Assembly (NCBI GenBank): GCA_963786225.1
Contig: CAWAYQ010000024.1
Span: forward strand, 62,001 to 126,000
From: Flaviflagellibacter sp963786225
GTDB taxonomy: Bacteria; Pseudomonadota; Alphaproteobacteria; Rhizobiales; Methylopilaceae
Direction: 5' to 3'
DNA: 64,000 bases
A program made the translations under genes and the position numbers. The notes beneath the pieces are model-generated. The model had not been told where the DNA came from and made no database searches. It saw only the letters and a list, made by a program, of their open reading frames with translations. Shown in pieces: positions 1-8,717 of the stretch; the stretch's first letter is position 1, and every line of letters starts with the position of its first letter.

Positions 1-1133
1 CTCCGGTTCGGCCGGAGGCGGCGCGCGCCGTCGCGCGGGCCTTGATTCGCGTGGGCAATCCGTCATCGGTCCATTCGGAAGGGCGCAAGGCACGGGCCCT
101 GCTTGAGGAATCGCGTGAGGCCGTGGCCGCCCTCGTCGGCGGGCTGGCCCGGAATGTGACCTTCACCAGCGGCGCGACTGAAGCGCTGAACCTCGCGCTG
201 ACGCCCGGCCTCCGGGCCGGCGCGGATGCGCGACCGTGGCGGCTGTTCATCTCCGCGACCGAGCATTCCGCCGTGCTCAACGGCCATCGCTTCCCGGCCG
301 ATTCGGTCGAGATCGTGCCGGTTGGCGCCGACGGGGTGGTCGATCTCGAACATCTCGGGCGCGCGATCGGCGCTCACCCCGACGCACGGCCTCTGCTGGC
401 TCTCCAGCTCGCGAACAACGAAACGGGTGTCGTCCAGCCGGTCGCCGACGCGGCGCAGATCGTCAAGAAGCATAGCGGGCTTCTGGTTTGCGACGCGGTC
501 CAAGCCGCGGGACGCCTGCATATCGAGATCGCGGCGCTCGGCGCCGATCTCATTGCGCTCTCGGGCCACAAGATCGGCGGCCCGTCCGGCGTGGGCGCGC
601 TGATCCGCGCGACCGACGCCATCCATATCCCAGATCCGCTCGTGCGCGGTGGCGGGCAGGAAAAGGGATTGCGCGGCGGGACCGAGAACCTGCCCGGATG
701 CGCCGGATTCGGTGCGGCTGCCGTTGTCGCACGGGCCGGGCTCGAAGCCGGGGCCGCGCGTTTGGGCGGGCTGCGCGAACGGCTGGAGGCGGGCCTGCGC
801 GAAATCGATTCGGATGTCGCGATTTTCGGCGCTGAAACAGAGCGCCTCTCGAACACCGTTTCGTTTGCATTCCAGGGTGTTAGCGCTGAAACTGCGCTCA
901 TATCCCTCGATCTTGCGGGCTTCGCCGTCTCGAGCGGCTCCGCCTGTTCGTCGGGTAAGGTGAAGACGTCGCATGTCCTTGAAGCCATGGGGGTAAAACC
1001 CGACATATCAAGGGGCATGCTGCGGGCCAGTTTGGGCTGGTCCACCAAGGACGCGGACATCGAGAGTTTTCTTGAAGCGCTGTCGCGTCTTCGTGCTAAC
1101 ACTGGCGCAGTTGGAAAGGTTCTAGCTGCGTAA
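1..1133 (+). CDS. Cysteine desulfurase (NifS/IscS-like), 5' end cut by window edge
   Basis: PLP-dependent cysteine desulfurase that takes sulfur from L-cysteine as a persulfide for Fe-S cluster assembly. The frame stays open to the window start, and the residues before the TTG at 42 (PVRPEAARAVARAL) match the family N-terminus, so the true start lies outside. Visible landmarks are the PLP-lysine motif SGHKIGG, the substrate-binding stretch RGGTEN, and the catalytic loop SSGSACSSGK, which carries the active cysteine. It stands 87 bases before sufB on the same strand. Many alphaproteobacteria place a NifS-like desulfurase ahead of sufB in addition to SufS, which is also encoded here. An IscR/RirA-type regulator often lies just upstream but would be outside the window. 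Family assignment is firm; its division of labour with SufS is inference. Confidence 0.93.
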   Translation, partial: PVRPEAARAVARALIRVGNPSSVHSEGRKARALLEESREAVAALVGGLARNVTFTSGATEALNLALTPGLRAGADARPWRLFISATEHSAVLNGHRFPADSVEIVPVGADGVVDLEHLGRAIGAHPDARPLLALQLANNETGVVQPVADAAQIVKKHSGLLVCDAVQAAGRLHIEIAALGADLIALSGHKIGGPSGVGALIRATDAIHIPDPLVRGGGQEKGLRGGTENLPGCAGFGAAAVVARAGLEAGAARLGGLRERLEAGLREIDSDVAIFGAETERLSNTVSFAFQGVSAETALISLDLAGFAVSSGSACSSGKVKTSHVLEAMGVKPDISRGMLRASLGWSTKDADIESFLEALSRLRANTGAVGKVLAA

Positions 1134-1220
1134 TCAACGCGTTCCACGGGTTTACCTGGGGAGTGCGCAACATCGACCCCGAACCCGCGGTCCTTGAAAC
1201 CGCTGTGGAAGGAGAGGTTC

Positions 1221-2702
1221 ATGCCGGCCGTCCAGGAGACGATCGACCAAGTTCGACTGATTGACGTCGACCAGTACAAGTACGGTTTTGTCACCGACAT
1301 CGAGTCCGACCGGGCCCCGCAAGGCCTGAACGAGGACATCGTCCGTTTCATTTCCGCAAAGAAGAACGAGCCGGAATGGCTGCTCGAATGGCGTCTCGAC
1401 GCCTATCGCCGCTGGCTGACCATGCGGGAGCCGACCTGGGCCAAGGTCCAGTACGATCCGATCCCGTATAACGAACTCTATTATTACTCTGCGCCGAAGA
1501 GCACGCCGGGACCGAAAAGCCTCGACGACGTCGATCCGGAATTGCTGCGCACCTACGAGAAGCTGGGCATTCCGCTGCGCGAGCGCGAAATCCTGCTGGG
1601 CGTGGAGCGGCCGGAAGGCGAACGCCGGGTTGCCGTGGACGCCGTGTTCGACTCGGTCTCGGTCGCCACGACCTTCCAGAAGGAACTCGCCGATGTCGGC
1701 GTGCTGTTCATGCCGATCTCGGAAGCGGTCCACAAGCATCCGGAGCTGATCAAGAAATATCTCGGCTCGGTCGTCCCGGTGACAGACAATTTCTTCGCGA
1801 CGCTCAACTCGGCCGTCTTTTCGGACGGCTCGTTTGTGTACATACCCCCAGGCGTGCGCTGCCCGATGGAGCTGTCGACCTATTTCCGCATCAATGAGCG
1901 GAACACGGGACAGTTCGAGCGGACGCTCATCATCGCCGACAAGGGCTCCTATGTGAGCTATCTCGAAGGCTGCACGGCGCCGATGCGCGATGAAAACCAG
2001 TTGCATGCGGCGGTCGTCGAACTCGTCGCGCTCGAAGACGCCGAGATCAAATATTCGACGGTCCAGAACTGGTATCCGGGTGACGCCGAGGGCAAGGGCG
2101 GGATCTACAACTTTGTCACCAAGCGCGGCGATTGCCGCGAGGCGAACGCTAAGATTTCGTGGACACAGGTTGAGACCGGGTCGTCGATCACCTGGAAGTA
2201 TCCGAGCTGCATCCTGCGTGGCGACAATTCGACGGGCGAGTTCTACTCGATCGCGATTTCGAACGGCATGCAGCAGGTCGACAGCGGCACGAAGATGCTC
2301 CATCTCGGCAAGAACACGACCTCGAAGATCATCTCGAAGGGTATCGCCGCCGGGCGTTCTCAGAACACCTATCGCGGTCAGGTCTCGGCGCATCGCAAGG
2401 CCAAGAACGCGCGTAACTTCACAAACTGCGACAGTCTTCTGATCGGCGACCAGTGCGGTGCGCATACGGTTCCGTACATCGAAGCCAACACCTCGACGGC
2501 CAAGATCGAGCATGAAGCAACGACCTCGAAGATCGCCGAGGATCAGATGTTCTACTGCCAGCAGCGCGGCCTTTCCTCCGAGGAGGCCGTGGCTCTGATC
2601 GTCAACGGCTTTGTCAAGGAAGTGCTTCAGCAGCTTCCGATGGAGTTCGCGGTCGAGGCGCAGAAGCTGATCGCGGTGAGCCTGGAAGGCTCGGTGGGAT
2701 GA
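1221..2702 (+). CDS. sufB: Fe-S cluster scaffold protein SufB
   Basis: SufB subunit of the cytosolic SufBC2D complex, on which Fe-S clusters are built. The 493-residue product has the family's usual size and the SufBD beta-helix core: GVRCPMELSTYFRIN, the EGCTAP segment with a conserved cysteine, and the C-terminal RGLSSEEAVALIVNGF signature. An in-frame TTG lies at 1194, but the ATG at 1221 has a strong GGAGAGG ribosome site just upstream, giving the N-terminus MPAVQETIDQ, so that start was chosen. The stop overlaps the next gene's start in an ATGA junction, which indicates translational coupling. Confidence 0.97.
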   Translation: MPAVQETIDQVRLIDVDQYKYGFVTDIESDRAPQGLNEDIVRFISAKKNEPEWLLEWRLDAYRRWLTMREPTWAKVQYDPIPYNELYYYSAPKSTPGPKSLDDVDPELLRTYEKLGIPLREREILLGVERPEGERRVAVDAVFDSVSVATTFQKELADVGVLFMPISEAVHKHPELIKKYLGSVVPVTDNFFATLNSAVFSDGSFVYIPPGVRCPMELSTYFRINERNTGQFERTLIIADKGSYVSYLEGCTAPMRDENQLHAAVVELVALEDAEIKYSTVQNWYPGDAEGKGGIYNFVTKRGDCREANAKISWTQVETGSSITWKYPSCILRGDNSTGEFYSIAISNGMQQVDSGTKMLHLGKNTTSKIISKGIAAGRSQNTYRGQVSAHRKAKNARNFTNCDSLLIGDQCGAHTVPYIEANTSTAKIEHEATTSKIAEDQMFYCQQRGLSSEEAVALIVNGFVKEVLQQLPMEFAVEAQKLIAVSLEGSVG

Positions 2703-3019
2703 CGGTCAAGCGCATCTGGCATGGCTGGACCACGCCGGAGAACGCGGACGCCTACGAGACCCTGCTCAGGACATTCGTGTTTCCGAGCATCGAGGCGAAG
2801 AAGGTCGCGGGATATCGCTCGATCGAGTTGTTCCGCCGCCCGGTCGAAGACGAGATCGAATTCATCACGTTGATGACGTTCGACAACCTCGACGCGGTGA
2901 AGGCCTTTGTCGGTGAGGATTACGAGACGGTGTACGTGCCCGACCGGGCGCGCGCCATTCTGAAACGTTTCGACCAGCGCTCGCAGCATTACGAGCTGAT
3001 CGAAACACGGAGCTACTGA
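2699..3019 (+). CDS. Small ABM-like (antibiotic biosynthesis monooxygenase fold) protein in the suf operon
   Basis: A 106-residue cytosolic protein starting in an ATGA overlap with the sufB stop. The pattern RIWHGWTTPENADAYE, then GYRSIELFRR, IEFITLMTFDNLDAVKAF and a final YELIET resembles the dimeric alpha/beta-barrel fold of ABM or NIPSNAP proteins. I see no obvious catalytic residues. The overlap with sufB and a 33-base gap to sufC make co-expression with Fe-S assembly almost certain. Whether it acts in cluster assembly, for example in oxidant or haem handling, is not known from the sequence. The fold call is moderate; the gene itself is secure. Confidence 0.75.
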   Translation: MTVKRIWHGWTTPENADAYETLLRTFVFPSIEAKKVAGYRSIELFRRPVEDEIEFITLMTFDNLDAVKAFVGEDYETVYVPDRARAILKRFDQRSQHYELIETRSY

Positions 3020-3052
3020 GGCGCCCGCGGCGCCCGCCAGAAGGAAGAAGAC

Positions 3053-3805
3053 ATGCTGTCGATCAAGAACCTGCACGCCCGGATCGAAGAGAACGGCGAG
3101 GAGATCCTGAAAGGGGTCGACCTGGAAGTTCCGGCCGGGCAGGTGCATGCCATCATGGGTCCCAACGGCTCGGGCAAGTCAACGCTCTCCTATGTACTCG
3201 CCGGAAAGGGCGATTACGAAGTAACGGAGGGTTCTGTCGAACTCGACGGCGAGGACCTTCTGGAACTCGAAGCCGATGAGCGCGCCGCGAAGGGCGTGTT
3301 TCTCGCGTTCCAGTATCCGCTGGAAATTCCGGGCGTCGGCACGATGACGTTCCTCAAGGCCACGCTGAACGCGCAGCGTCGCGCACGCGGCGAAAAGGAA
3401 GTTTCGACGCCCGAATTCATGAAGCTGGTGAAGGCCAATGCCGACGGCCTCGAAATCTCCATGGAGATGCTGAAGCGCTCGTTGAATGTCGGGTTTTCGG
3501 GGGGCGAGAAGAAGCGCAACGAAATCCTGCAGATGGCGCTGCTTCAGCCGAAGCTCGCGATTCTCGACGAAACGGATTCCGGACTCGACATCGACGCGCT
3601 GAAAGTCGTCTCGGAAGGCGTCAACAAGCTGCGCTCGCCGGACCGTTCCTTCGTCGTCATCACGCACTATCAGCGGCTTCTGGACTACATCAAGCCGGAT
3701 GTGGTGCATGTCATGTCGAAGGGCCGGATCGTCCGTTCGGGCGGACCGGAACTCGCGCTCGAACTCGAGAAGAACGGCTACGCCGAATATGGGGAGGCCG
3801 CCTGA
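3053..3805 (+). CDS. sufC: Fe-S assembly ATPase SufC
   Basis: Cytosolic ABC-type ATPase of the SufBC2D scaffold; ATP hydrolysis drives the rearrangement that exposes the assembly site between SufB and SufD. The 250-residue product has Walker A GPNGSGKST, a Q-loop in FLAFQYP, the signature-region FSGGEKKRNE typical of SufC, Walker B LAILDETDSGLD with the SufC-specific ETDSGLDIDAL, and the switch histidine in VVITHYQRLL. The start ATG has a GAAGGAAGA purine tract upstream. Its stop overlaps the sufD start by one base. Confidence 0.98.
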   Translation: MLSIKNLHARIEENGEEILKGVDLEVPAGQVHAIMGPNGSGKSTLSYVLAGKGDYEVTEGSVELDGEDLLELEADERAAKGVFLAFQYPLEIPGVGTMTFLKATLNAQRRARGEKEVSTPEFMKLVKANADGLEISMEMLKRSLNVGFSGGEKKRNEILQMALLQPKLAILDETDSGLDIDALKVVSEGVNKLRSPDRSFVVITHYQRLLDYIKPDVVHVMSKGRIVRSGGPELALELEKNGYAEYGEAA

Positions 3806-5100
3806 TGAATGCGCCCGTCCGCCCCGTAAAGACAGCCGCGGAAACCGCGCTCGTCGAGCAGTTCACCGCCGCCAAGGCGAAACTGCCCGGCGACAGGTCC
3901 GCGCGTGAGACCGCGTTCGGCGCGGTCGTCGAAGGCCTGCCGCATCGCCGCATCGAGGAATGGAAATACACCGATCTCCGCGCCCTGATGAAGGACGCCA
4001 AGCCGCTCGCGGGGGTGCCGGGCAAAGCGGAGATCGACGCCGCCGCGAACGCGGTGCCGCTGTCGAAGATCGACGCCGCGACGATCCTGTTCGTAAACGG
4101 CACTCTGGCCGAGCTCGGTTCGCTGCCGCAGGGCGTCGAAGCCGTGCCGCTGGCGAAAGCCTATGCCGACGATCACCCGCTGCTTGCGAAATTCGGCGAA
4201 GCCGGCGCGCCGGGCGATAATGCCGCCATCGCGCTCAACACAGCGTTTGTGTCGGACGGCGTGCTGCTGACGGTAAGGAAGGGGACGCAGGTCGACAAGC
4301 CGGTGCATCTGGCTTTCGCGCAGCAGGGCAAGGGCCATACCGCCTATGCGCGCGTGCTGGTCGTCGTGGAAGAGGGCGCTTCGTTCACGCTCGTCGAAAG
4401 CCATACCGGTGCGGGCGCCCACCAGACGAACTCCTATGTGGAGCTTCTGGCCGCCGACAAGACGGACGTCACCGCGATCAAGTTGCAGAACGAAGATCTC
4501 TCCTCGCAGCATCTCGCGACCTTCGCCATCAAGCTGGGCGCCGATGCCAAGCTGACCACCGCGAGCATCGCCCGCGGCTCGGCCCTGGCGCGCCAGCAGA
4601 TCCATCTTCTCTTCGAAGGCGACAACACCACTGCCGCGCTGCACGGCATTTCGCTGTCTGGCGGCAAGCGCCATCTCGACACGACGCTGTTCGTCGACCA
4701 TGCGAGCTTCGGCTGCGAGAGCCGCGAGCAGTTCAAATCCGTGCTCGACGGCGAAAGCCGTTCGGTGTTCCAGGGCAAGATCCTGGTCCGCCAGAACGCC
4801 CAGAAGACCGACGGGCGCATGATGATGCGGGCGCTGATGCTGTCGGAAGGCTGCGAAGCGGACCTCAAGCCCGAGCTCGAAATCTACGCCGACGATGTGC
4901 AGTGCGCCCATGGCGCGACCTGCACCGCGATCGAGGAAGAATATCTGTTTTATCTCATGGCCCGTGGCATTCCGAAGGCCGAGGCCGAGGCCATGCTTGT
5001 CGAGGCGTTCGTGGACGATGTTCTCGATTCGATTGAAAACGAGCCGCTGCGCGAGGAACTGCGCAAGGTCACGAATGCGTGGCTGAAGATCCGGGATTGA
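3805..5100 (+). CDS. sufD: Fe-S assembly protein SufD
   Basis: SufD, the SufB paralogue that completes the SufBC2D scaffold and is linked to iron acquisition for the cluster. The 431-residue product shows the early RRIEEWKYTDLRALM motif, the central beta-helix region, and the C-terminal family signature GATCTAIEEEYLFYLMARGIP followed by EAEAMLVEAFVDDVLD. It begins one base into the sufC stop, so translation is probably coupled. Confidence 0.96.
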   Translation: MNAPVRPVKTAAETALVEQFTAAKAKLPGDRSARETAFGAVVEGLPHRRIEEWKYTDLRALMKDAKPLAGVPGKAEIDAAANAVPLSKIDAATILFVNGTLAELGSLPQGVEAVPLAKAYADDHPLLAKFGEAGAPGDNAAIALNTAFVSDGVLLTVRKGTQVDKPVHLAFAQQGKGHTAYARVLVVVEEGASFTLVESHTGAGAHQTNSYVELLAADKTDVTAIKLQNEDLSSQHLATFAIKLGADAKLTTASIARGSALARQQIHLLFEGDNTTAALHGISLSGGKRHLDTTLFVDHASFGCESREQFKSVLDGESRSVFQGKILVRQNAQKTDGRMMMRALMLSEGCEADLKPELEIYADDVQCAHGATCTAIEEEYLFYLMARGIPKAEAEAMLVEAFVDDVLDSIENEPLREELRKVTNAWLKIRD

Positions 5101-5105
5101 AAGCG

Positions 5106-6353
5106 ATGAACGCGCCGGTGCTTACGAAGACAACGGGTTATGACGTCGAAGCGATCCGCCGGGATTTCCCGGCGCTGTCCCTCGACGTCAACGGTAAGCC
5201 GCTTGTCTATCTCGACAACGGCGCCTCGGCGCAGAAGCCGAACCAGGTGCTCGACGCGATCCGCCATTCCTACGAGGCGGAATACGCCAACGTTCATCGC
5301 GGGCTGCATTATCTCGCCAATGCCGCGACCGAGGCCTATGAGGGCGCACGCGAGGCCGTGCGCGGCTTCCTAAACGCTGGCTCCGCCGACGAGATCGTCT
5401 TTACGCGCTCCGCGACCGGCGCGCTGAACCTTGTCGCGTCGAGTTTCGGGCGGCTTGCGATCGGGCCGGGGGACGAGATCGTGCTCTCGATCCTGGAACA
5501 TCACTCCAACATCGTGCCGTGGCACTATCATCGCGAACGCAATGGCGCGGTCATCAAATGGGCGCCCATCAGCGATGACGGTGCGCTCGATCTCGACGCG
5601 TTCGAAAAGCTTCTGACGCCGAAAACCAAGATCGTCGCGCTGACGCATATGTCGAACGTGACCGGCACGCTGACGCCGGCGAAGAAGATCATCGAGCTTG
5701 CCCATGCGCGCGGCATCCCGGTTCTGCTCGACGGCAGCCAGGCTGCGGTTCATCTGCCGGTCGATGTGCGCGATCTGGACGTCGATTTCTACGTCTTCAC
5801 CGGCCACAAGCTGTACGGGCCGACAGGCGTCGGCGTGCTTTACGCCAAGAAGGAATGGCTTGAGAAGATGCCGCCCTATGAGGGTGGCGGCGAGATGATC
5901 CGCGACGTCACGCTCGACAACGTCACCTATGCCGACCCGCCCTCGCGGTTCGAGGCCGGCACGCCGCCGCTCGTTCAGGCGGTCGGGCTTGGCGCGGCGA
6001 TCAAATATGTGACCGCGATCGGCCGGGACAGGATCCTCGCGCATGAGAACATGCTTCGGGACTATGCCCATGAGCGCCTCGGCACGATGAATTCGGTGCG
6101 GATTTTCGGTACAACGAAGAACAAGGGCGCCATCGTCTCCTTCCAGCTTGAAGGCGCGCACGCCCATGACGTCGCCACCGTGCTCGACCGGCAGGGCATC
6201 GCGGTCCGCGCCGGCACCCATTGCGCCCAGCCTCTGCTCTCCCGATATGGCGTAACGTCGACCTGCAGGGCGAGCTTCGGCCTGTACAATACGGTCGAGG
6301 AGATCGATAAGCTGGCCGTCGCGCTTGAAAAAGCCCGCAGTCTGTTCGCGTGA
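5106..6353 (+). CDS. sufS: Cysteine desulfurase SufS
   Basis: Group II PLP-dependent cysteine desulfurase supplying persulfide sulfur to the SufBCD scaffold. The 415-residue product has YLDNGASAQKP near the N-terminus, the HHSN segment, the PLP-lysine motif FTGHKLYGPTG, and the active cysteine in RAGTHCAQPLL, the short-loop form typical of SufS as against IscS. An in-frame start at 5079 lies inside sufD. The ATG at 5106, five bases past the sufD stop, gives the expected short N-terminus before YDVEAIRRDFP. No SufE gene is seen in the window, although a SufE or SufU partner usually stimulates this enzyme. Confidence 0.96.
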   Translation: MNAPVLTKTTGYDVEAIRRDFPALSLDVNGKPLVYLDNGASAQKPNQVLDAIRHSYEAEYANVHRGLHYLANAATEAYEGAREAVRGFLNAGSADEIVFTRSATGALNLVASSFGRLAIGPGDEIVLSILEHHSNIVPWHYHRERNGAVIKWAPISDDGALDLDAFEKLLTPKTKIVALTHMSNVTGTLTPAKKIIELAHARGIPVLLDGSQAAVHLPVDVRDLDVDFYVFTGHKLYGPTGVGVLYAKKEWLEKMPPYEGGGEMIRDVTLDNVTYADPPSRFEAGTPPLVQAVGLGAAIKYVTAIGRDRILAHENMLRDYAHERLGTMNSVRIFGTTKNKGAIVSFQLEGAHAHDVATVLDRQGIAVRAGTHCAQPLLSRYGVTSTCRASFGLYNTVEEIDKLAVALEKARSLFA

Positions 6354-6363
6354 GACAAGACAA

Positions 6364-6732
6364 ATGACCGAGACGTTCGCCAACCCGAATGCCGCCGCTG
6401 TGAGCGGCAGCCTGCCGCCCGAGGAACTCGACCGGCTGGCGCAGGACATCGTCGGCGCGCTGAAAACGGTCTACGACCCGGAAATTCCGGTCGACGTCTA
6501 TGAACTCGGTCTCGTCTACAAGATCGACATCAGCGACGCACGCGACGTGGCGATCGACATGACGCTGACGGCCCCGGCCTGTCCCGTCGCGGCGGAAATG
6601 CCGGGCTGGGTGGAAAACGCGGTCAATGCCGTTCCCGGCGTGGCGGGCGTGAAGGTGACCATGACCTTCGATCCGCCGTGGGATCAGAGCCGCATGTCGG
6701 ACGAGGCCCGCGTCGCGCTCGATATGTGGTGA
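6364..6732 (+). CDS. sufT: SUF-linked DUF59/MIP18-family protein SufT
   Basis: A 122-residue MIP18 (DUF59) family protein that assists Fe-S protein maturation and usually closes alphaproteobacterial suf operons. Motifs are the DPEIPVDVYELGLVYKI block, TLTAPACPVAAEMPGW with the conserved cysteine, and VKVTMTFDPPWDQSRMSDEARVAL at the C-terminus. The ATG at 6364 follows the sufS stop by 10 bases; an in-frame start at 6325 would run into sufS. SufA or another A-type carrier often follows, but here the next gene is on the other strand and unrelated. Confidence 0.94.
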   Translation: MTETFANPNAAAVSGSLPPEELDRLAQDIVGALKTVYDPEIPVDVYELGLVYKIDISDARDVAIDMTLTAPACPVAAEMPGWVENAVNAVPGVAGVKVTMTFDPPWDQSRMSDEARVALDMW

Positions 6733-6824
6733 ACTGCGGGGAAACCGAAGCCCGGCAGAAGGATGCAGAGTGGGAGCTCTCGCACACTACCGTCCGGGCT
6801 CGGCTAATCATCTGCTGCTAATGC

Positions 6825-7124
6825 TCAGGGCTGCTGCTTAATCGCCGGGTCGACGCCTTCGAGCACTTGGTCTTGTTCTTCTTCTCCAGTGCCCATTTCT
6901 GGGTGATACTGCTTCCTTGGTGCAGGCTCGGTTGTGGAACTGCGACCACTCGGTTCCCTTCTCATCTCCTCCTGCCGCCTGATCTCCTCCTGCCGCCTCT
7001 GCTCCTGCTGCCGCGTTTCGAGGGCTTTGCCTGGGGGTTTCATTTCCCCTTGCGCCAGTGCGGGAGAGAGGGCGGTAAAGGCGAAGCCGCAGGCTAGCGC
7101 GGCGATGGATGTCATGCGGTTCAT
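6825..7124 (-). CDS. Small exported protein with charged QEE/RRQ repeats, unknown function
   Basis: A 99-residue product with no family I recognise. The start ATG at 7124 has a GGAG site upstream and is followed by a clear Sec signal peptide (MNRMTSIAALACGFAFTALS, then PALAQ with AxA-type cleavage). The mature part begins GEMKPPGKALETRQQEQ and carries a short imperfect repeat, RRQEEI then RRQEEM, so it is probably helical and highly charged. The tail is acidic (MGTGEEEQDQVLEGVDP). A longer reading frame to 7202 would place the signal peptide internally, so the shorter start is preferred. The gene is divergent from the NlpD-like gene and probably acts in the periplasm; no function is claimed. 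Confidence 0.7.
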   Translation of the reverse strand: MNRMTSIAALACGFAFTALSPALAQGEMKPPGKALETRQQEQRRQEEIRRQEEMRREPSGRSSTTEPAPRKQYHPEMGTGEEEQDQVLEGVDPAIKQQP

Positions 7125-7332
7125 AACTGATCTCCTGCTTTCCGTGCCGAAGGCACGTTGCATTCGGCGATAACACCCCACCTTAGGTAGCGCTCTGATC
7201 ACGCCAAGCTAGGGGAAGGAGAGAGTCCCCGAAGCCGCCCGAGTGAATCAATTATTTCAAATTTTAAACCGCTTGTTTACCCAATCCGGCGCTTACTCAC
7301 GCTCCAGTGTTCTGTTGCGTGTGAGTGTTGCG

Positions 7333-8643
7333 ATGCGTCCGTCGGTATTTCTTCCGGTCCGGCTCGGTCTCCGGTTTGCGGCTCTTGGCATCTTGGCTCT
7401 GTCAGCCTCGGCCTGCAGTCAAACTGACCGTTTCGCCTACGATCCCTTTTCCAACCCGTTCAACGGCAAGGAAAGTCCGAGCTATACCGGTTCGGTCGGC
7501 AGCGCCCCCACGGGCGGCGTCAGCTCCCAGCCTTTGCCACCGCCGGGCGGCTACCAGCAGCAGCCCGCGCCCTACACAGCCGCGCCAGCTTACGCGCCGC
7601 AGCCGCAGCGGTCCTACGCGCCTTACCAGCAGTCGGGCAATTATCAGAAGCCGATGGCGCCTCCCGCGCCGCTCCCGGAGTATAAATACACCCCGCAATC
7701 CGGCTGGAGCGCCCAGGGCGGCCAGACCGTGATCGTGAAAGCGGGCGACACGCCTTACGGCCTCGGCACGCGTCACGGCGTTCCGGCCAGCGCGATCATC
7801 CAGGCCAACAAGCTGCCGCCGGGCGCCACTTTGACGCCAGGCCAGCGCGTCGTCATCCCGGCCTATAACGGTCAGCAGAGCGCCGCCGCGAAGCCGGCCG
7901 CTCCGCCGCGCATGGCCGAACAGCCGCGTCCGGTTCGGGTCGCGAACGGCGGCTCGCACACGGTGAAGCCGGGCGAGACGCTGTTCTCGATCGCCCGTAA
8001 TTACAGCATCACCGCGACCGATCTGGCCCGGGCCAATCAGGTCGGCCTCGATTACCGCGTCCGCATGGGCGAAAAGATCCAGCTTCCGGGCGGCGCCCGC
8101 ACGACCTCGGCCGTGCATCTGCAATCCGCGCCCGAAGAAGCGAAGGTCATCAAGCCGGTCTACAAACCGGAGGAAGATGCTCCGAAGGCGGCTCCGGTCA
8201 TGGCGGCTCCGCAGCTGCGCGAACGCGAACCCGATGCGCCGGCTGCTTCCGCTTCGAGCGGCGGCACCGATTTCCGCTGGCCGGTCCGTGGCCGCGTCAT
8301 CTCCGGCTTCGGCGCCAAGCCGAACGGCCAGACCAATGACGGCGTGAACATTTCCGTGCCGGAAGGCACCGAGATCAAGGCGGCCGAAGGCGGCGTCGTG
8401 GCCTATGCCGGCAATGAACTGAAGGGCTTCGGCAATCTCATCCTGATCCGCCATGCCGGCGAATGGGTGACGGCTTACGCCCATGCAAGCGAGATCCTGG
8501 TGAAGCGCGGCGATGTCGTGCGGCGCGGCCAGCTGATCGCGAAAGCGGGCAAGAGCGGAAACGTTTCGGCGCCGCAGCTGCACTTCGAAGTGCGCCGCGG
8601 AGCAAGCCCGGTCGATCCGATGGATCACCTGCCTCAGGGCTGA
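7333..8643 (+). CDS. NlpD-like lipoprotein: two LysM domains plus degenerate LytM (M23) domain
   Basis: Probable outer-membrane lipoprotein of 436 residues. The signal peptide ends in lipobox LSASAC, so the mature protein should start at a lipidated cysteine. A Pro/Gln/Tyr-rich linker follows, then two LysM peptidoglycan-binding domains (VIVKAGDTPYGLGTRH and HTVKPGETLFSIARNY) and a C-terminal LytM domain. The zinc ligands of active M23 enzymes are replaced: NDGVNIS instead of HxxxD, and QLHFEVR instead of HLHFE. The same pattern is found in NlpD, whose LytM domain activates cell-wall amidases without catalysis. ATG 7333 is chosen over upstream in-frame codons because it puts the signal peptide at the N-terminus; GTG 7321 is an alternative. 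A hairpin terminator follows. Confidence 0.9.
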   Translation: MRPSVFLPVRLGLRFAALGILALSASACSQTDRFAYDPFSNPFNGKESPSYTGSVGSAPTGGVSSQPLPPPGGYQQQPAPYTAAPAYAPQPQRSYAPYQQSGNYQKPMAPPAPLPEYKYTPQSGWSAQGGQTVIVKAGDTPYGLGTRHGVPASAIIQANKLPPGATLTPGQRVVIPAYNGQQSAAAKPAAPPRMAEQPRPVRVANGGSHTVKPGETLFSIARNYSITATDLARANQVGLDYRVRMGEKIQLPGGARTTSAVHLQSAPEEAKVIKPVYKPEEDAPKAAPVMAAPQLREREPDAPAASASSGGTDFRWPVRGRVISGFGAKPNGQTNDGVNISVPEGTEIKAAEGGVVAYAGNELKGFGNLILIRHAGEWVTAYAHASEILVKRGDVVRRGQLIAKAGKSGNVSAPQLHFEVRRGASPVDPMDHLPQG

Positions 8644-8687
8644 ACGGAATAACCAGAAGAAGCGGCGGACTATAGTATTGAGGCTTT

Positions 8688-8717
8688 TCGGCCGGGTTCG
8701 TCCCGGCCGATTTTTTT
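8688..8717 (+). terminator. Rho-independent terminator after the NlpD-like gene
   Basis: A perfect 9-bp stem (TCGGCCGGG at 8688-8696 pairing with CCCGGCCGA at 8702-8710) encloses a 5-base loop and is followed at once by seven T residues. It lies 45 bases after the lipoprotein stop and touches the 3' end of the convergent DUF815 gene. The opposite strand has no matching U tract, so it should work mainly for plus-strand transcripts. Confidence 0.9.

Noticed and set aside
63..974. Long minus-strand open frame opposite the cysteine desulfurase
   Set aside because: It is a shadow of the real gene: GC-rich codon bias keeps the opposite strand open, and the sequence has no family-like motifs or ribosome site.
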